Source: Candidatus Nitrosocosmicus sp.
Lineage (GTDB): Archaea; Thermoproteota; Nitrososphaeria; Nitrososphaerales; Nitrososphaeraceae
Assembly (NCBI GenBank): GCA_030452275.1
Contig: JAKDMR010000103.1
Location: 1 to 7,059, forward strand
Direction: 5' to 3'
Length of the DNA: 7,059 nt
Part shown: positions 4,521 through 7,059 of the stretch, piece by piece
Position numbering within the stretch: the first letter of the stretch is position 1
How the letters are laid out: each line of letters begins with the position of its first letter
The notes under the pieces: model-generated
Told to the model about the DNA's origin: nothing
The model's database searches: none
The model's input: the letters and a program-made list of their open reading frames with translations, nothing else
Position numbers and translations under genes: made by a program

Positions 4521-7034
4521 CTAACTTTCATCATTATTATTTTCATTACCTTCACCATCATTACCTTCACCATCATTACCTTCACCATCATTCTCCTCTT
4601 TTTGTACATTCTCATCACTAAATACTTCATTGGTATCGCTTGCAGGATTTGGGTCAGGTATAGAATCTTGATTTTCTTCTTGAGAATTTTCGATATCAAT
4701 TGCTTGCTCTATTTCTCCCTCTAAAATTTGGCATTCAGAAAAGTCTGTACCTGAAGAGCCAGCTTCTTCACCACAATTATCAGAATCGTTACTATTTATG
4801 ATTATTCTAATATTTGAAAAATGAAATCCTATAGGTATAGTAACCTCGCTATACTTAGAATCAAGGTCAACTACAGAAAATGGGATATTTCTTTGAGGAC
4901 TTTCGTTTTGTGAAATTGCAGTATAAGTTACGTTCCCAATTTCATCGATAATAGATTTAGGCATCTTTAATTTAATAAATTGACTCATATTAGTTCCAGA
5001 ATCATTGGGTGTAGAACGTAAATCTATAATTACAGAAGTATCTCTTTCTGGAAATATACTGTCTATACCAATATTATTAGATCGAGTTATCGTCATGGGA
5101 TATAGCACTTGTTCTGAATCTTCTTCCTCAGAAGCCGAGTCTAACCTGTATATATGATTGGCACCAAAGTAAACATAACCGTCACTGGTTTGAGTTATAC
5201 CATTTACTGCCTCAAATGGGTAGTGATCCAATTGAATACGTAGCTCCGAATCGATAGTTTCAGAAACATTGTCTACATGAATTCCATAAATATCTCCCGT
5301 ATAAGTTCCAAATAAGAAATTATCTTTTAAAGCTGAATATGTATCACCAACATAATACAAAGCTTGAGTAGGACCTTGTGGATACAAATAGGCTCTCAAG
5401 GGCTTAATATCCAAAGTTGAATTTGATAATTCTGGCGCAATATTTGGAAGCTGGAATATTGGATATCCGTAATTTCCACCTTTCTTTATTATATTTATCT
5501 CATCATAAAGTTCATCACCATTTTCAGTTACTATGCCAATATTATCCTTATTATCAAATGCAATACCGAACATATTTCGATGACCGAGGGTATATATCGG
5601 AGAATTTGGAATTGGATTATCTGACGGAATAGTTCCATCTTTATTTATTCTAAGTATTTTTCCTAATAATGAGGAATTCGATTGAGTGTGTTCTTCCTCT
5701 GTAGCGTCTCCAACTGTAATGTATAGTTTGTTATCAGGTCCAAATCCCAACGCTCCACCCGAGTGATAACCAATGCCTGCTGGTAAATTATCTAAAAGAA
5801 CAGTAGTGTTTATTGCAACGTTATCTTTCTCAGTAAGTCTAATTACTTTGTTAACAGGGTAGTTACCCTCGCCATTGGTAGAGGTATAGTACAGATAAAC
5901 AAAATGATTTTCTTTAAATTCGGGATCCAACGCAAGACCTAATAACCCCTGTTCCCATCCAACATAGGAATCATTTATCACTGCAAAGGGTTTATCCAAT
6001 AATATTCCATCTTTCATTATTTTTATTTTGCCTGTATTCTTTTCGGAGATGAATATTCTATCATCAGGTGTAGAAACCATACTTGAAAGTAGAGTGAACA
6101 TTTGAGCATTATTTTTATAAATAGAGAGATCGTCTAATGTATTATCAAATGACCAGTGTCCGACTAGACCTTTATTTGGGTTCAGTCCATTGCTTGTGGC
6201 AGTGCTGTTTTCATTTCCAAGATATAATTGTTTGATTTCGTCCTCAGAAATTGTACGATTATACAGACTAATATCGTCAACTGTACTACTAAATTCATTA
6301 CAAGAGTTACAATGGGATGCAGACCCAATATGTATAGGAAGGTTGTGAGCTGAACTATAATTTCCATCATAATTTAGAATTTGAAATAGTTCGCCATTTT
6401 TATAAACTTCTATTAGCGAGCCATCAAATGTAGCAGCTATGTGAGTAAATGAATTATTTGAAATAGGCATGCTTTCGGATATTGTCAAGCCTCCAGAAGT
6501 GTCGGTCACAACAAAACGAATAGCTTGATCATTATAACTATGATCGAAATACCATCCATTGTTCGCCTCTATATTTACATTAGAAATAACATGTGCATAT
6601 GGGCGTTCTTGAACCTGTTGATCAGGATGTGGCTTAGCCCTATCTGTTTCCTTTACCCAAAAAGATACGGAGATTTCAGAGGAATTATAAAGATTGCTTT
6701 GAGGGATTTCTATATATTCTCTATATATATCAATAAATTCTATTGCTTTACCATTTTTTCCATCGACATAAAAAGGCTCCCTTGTAATATTCATTATTTT
6801 AGTACTGGTGTAAGTAGTCGTGTTGCCTTCAAATTCACTTCTAAATGGATCACAATGAAGATAATCAAATTCATCGGTATATTCGCAACCAAAAGTACTA
6901 TTTATGATGTTCATTGATTTATTTGTTTGACGAGTATCAATAGTAGCATTTGAATTTATCAAATCTGATGGTAGTAGCAAAATTGAAAACGTAACAATAA
7001 ATGACAATGTTATGGCTAGAGTGTAATTCAGCAT
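4521..7034 (-). CDS. Secreted LamG-domain PQQ-type glucose/sorbosone dehydrogenase
   Basis: An 837-residue exported protein, numbered from ATG 7034; an in-frame TTG at 7040 would add two residues but is less likely. Residues 1-30 are a signal peptide (hydrophobic core 6-21). A LamG/concanavalin-like beta-sandwich covers about 75-275 (ISVSFWVK, HIAATFDG, VDDISLYNRT), with a CNSC cysteine pair at 242-245. After a short strand GLVGHWSFDN (289-298), a six-bladed dehydrogenase propeller spans about 315-632: GLLGLALDPEF (363-373), YHSGGALGFGPD with the presumed catalytic His424, LGHRN with presumed PQQ-binding Arg486/Asn487, and GGNYGYP (519-525). A further beta-rich domain lies at about 645-748, then a Cys754/Cys768 loop and an acidic tail. 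About nineteen Asn-X-Ser/Thr sequons fit a glycosylated extracellular protein. There is no C-terminal anchor. The family oxidises aldose sugars with PQQ; substrate, and even PQQ use here, are inferred. The promoter would lie at or beyond the window edge. Confidence 0.92.
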   Translation of the reverse strand: MLNYTLAITLSFIVTFSILLLPSDLINSNATIDTRQTNKSMNIINSTFGCEYTDEFDYLHCDPFRSEFEGNTTTYTSTKIMNITREPFYVDGKNGKAIEFIDIYREYIEIPQSNLYNSSEISVSFWVKETDRAKPHPDQQVQERPYAHVISNVNIEANNGWYFDHSYNDQAIRFVVTDTSGGLTISESMPISNNSFTHIAATFDGSLIEVYKNGELFQILNYDGNYSSAHNLPIHIGSASHCNSCNEFSSTVDDISLYNRTISEDEIKQLYLGNENSTATSNGLNPNKGLVGHWSFDNTLDDLSIYKNNAQMFTLLSSMVSTPDDRIFISEKNTGKIKIMKDGILLDKPFAVINDSYVGWEQGLLGLALDPEFKENHFVYLYYTSTNGEGNYPVNKVIRLTEKDNVAINTTVLLDNLPAGIGYHSGGALGFGPDNKLYITVGDATEEEHTQSNSSLLGKILRINKDGTIPSDNPIPNSPIYTLGHRNMFGIAFDNKDNIGIVTENGDELYDEINIIKKGGNYGYPIFQLPNIAPELSNSTLDIKPLRAYLYPQGPTQALYYVGDTYSALKDNFLFGTYTGDIYGIHVDNVSETIDSELRIQLDHYPFEAVNGITQTSDGYVYFGANHIYRLDSASEEEDSEQVLYPMTITRSNNIGIDSIFPERDTSVIIDLRSTPNDSGTNMSQFIKLKMPKSIIDEIGNVTYTAISQNESPQRNIPFSVVDLDSKYSEVTIPIGFHFSNIRIIINSNDSDNCGEEAGSSGTDFSECQILEGEIEQAIDIENSQEENQDSIPDPNPASDTNEVFSDENVQKEENDGEGNDGEGNDGEGNENNNDES
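4544..4592 (-). repeat. 15-bp tandem repeat coding the DGEGN tail
   Basis: Three perfect copies of a 15-bp unit (plus-strand CATTACCTTCACCAT), plus four bases of a fourth, lie inside the end of the dehydrogenase gene. They encode three tandem DGEGN pentapeptides at residues 816-830 in the acidic C-terminal tail. The unit is a multiple of three, so gain or loss of copies keeps the frame. Perfect identity between copies suggests recent slippage expansion. Confidence 0.9.
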
Positions 7035-7059
7035 GACCAAGAATAAAGATTAATCTATT

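Noticed and set aside
4517..4699. Minus-strand frame with repeated MMVKV pentapeptides
   Set aside because: Alternative-frame reading of the DGEGN-coding tandem repeat in the dehydrogenase tail.
6525..6917. Forward open frame of 130 codons inside the dehydrogenase gene
   Set aside because: Lies antisense to a gene with clear signal peptide and LamG motifs; Ile/Phe/Tyr-rich translation is typical of a shadow frame.

Overview
The window looks like chromosomal DNA from an ammonia-oxidising archaeon of the Nitrososphaeria (Thaumarchaeota), perhaps close to Nitrososphaera or Nitrosocosmicus. This is inferred from content and not from a marker gene. The DNA is AT-rich (by eye about one third G+C). 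Genes mostly lack Shine-Dalgarno sites, and one has a TATA box at the spacing expected for a leaderless transcript. The large secreted LamG plus glucose/sorbosone-dehydrogenase protein is a type I associate with these archaea.

Layout: 1-194 is a non-coding leader. 195-1370 (+) is a metal-dependent endonuclease/exonuclease/phosphatase (EEP) family protein whose motif set is the one I know best from Bacteroidota. 1564-2034 (+) is a thioredoxin with a charged N-terminal extension. 2035-2400 separates convergent genes and carries T-run terminators and a perfect 16-bp palindrome. 2401-3621 (-) is a four-CBS-domain protein whose C-terminus looks like a ribosome-hibernation (S30AE/HPF) domain. 3666-4027 (+) reads like a small, broken protein gene interrupted by three single-base homopolymer frameshifts, divergent from the CBS gene and separated by only 44 bp. 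4028-4520 has no gene I can support. 4521-7034 (-) is a large secreted protein with a LamG fold, a PQQ-type sugar dehydrogenase propeller, a beta-sandwich and an acidic repeat tail; its start lies 25 bases from the window edge.

The genes do not form an operon. Each appears to be its own transcription unit, and there is no shared pathway. Two are plausibly linked to stress or energy state (thioredoxin; CBS-HPF-like). The most interesting items are the CBS/S30AE-like fusion, the frameshifted divergent gene with its possibly shared promoter, the probable bacterial origin of the EEP gene, and the LamG/dehydrogenase architecture. I see no CRISPR array, insertion sequence, rRNA or convincing tRNA.
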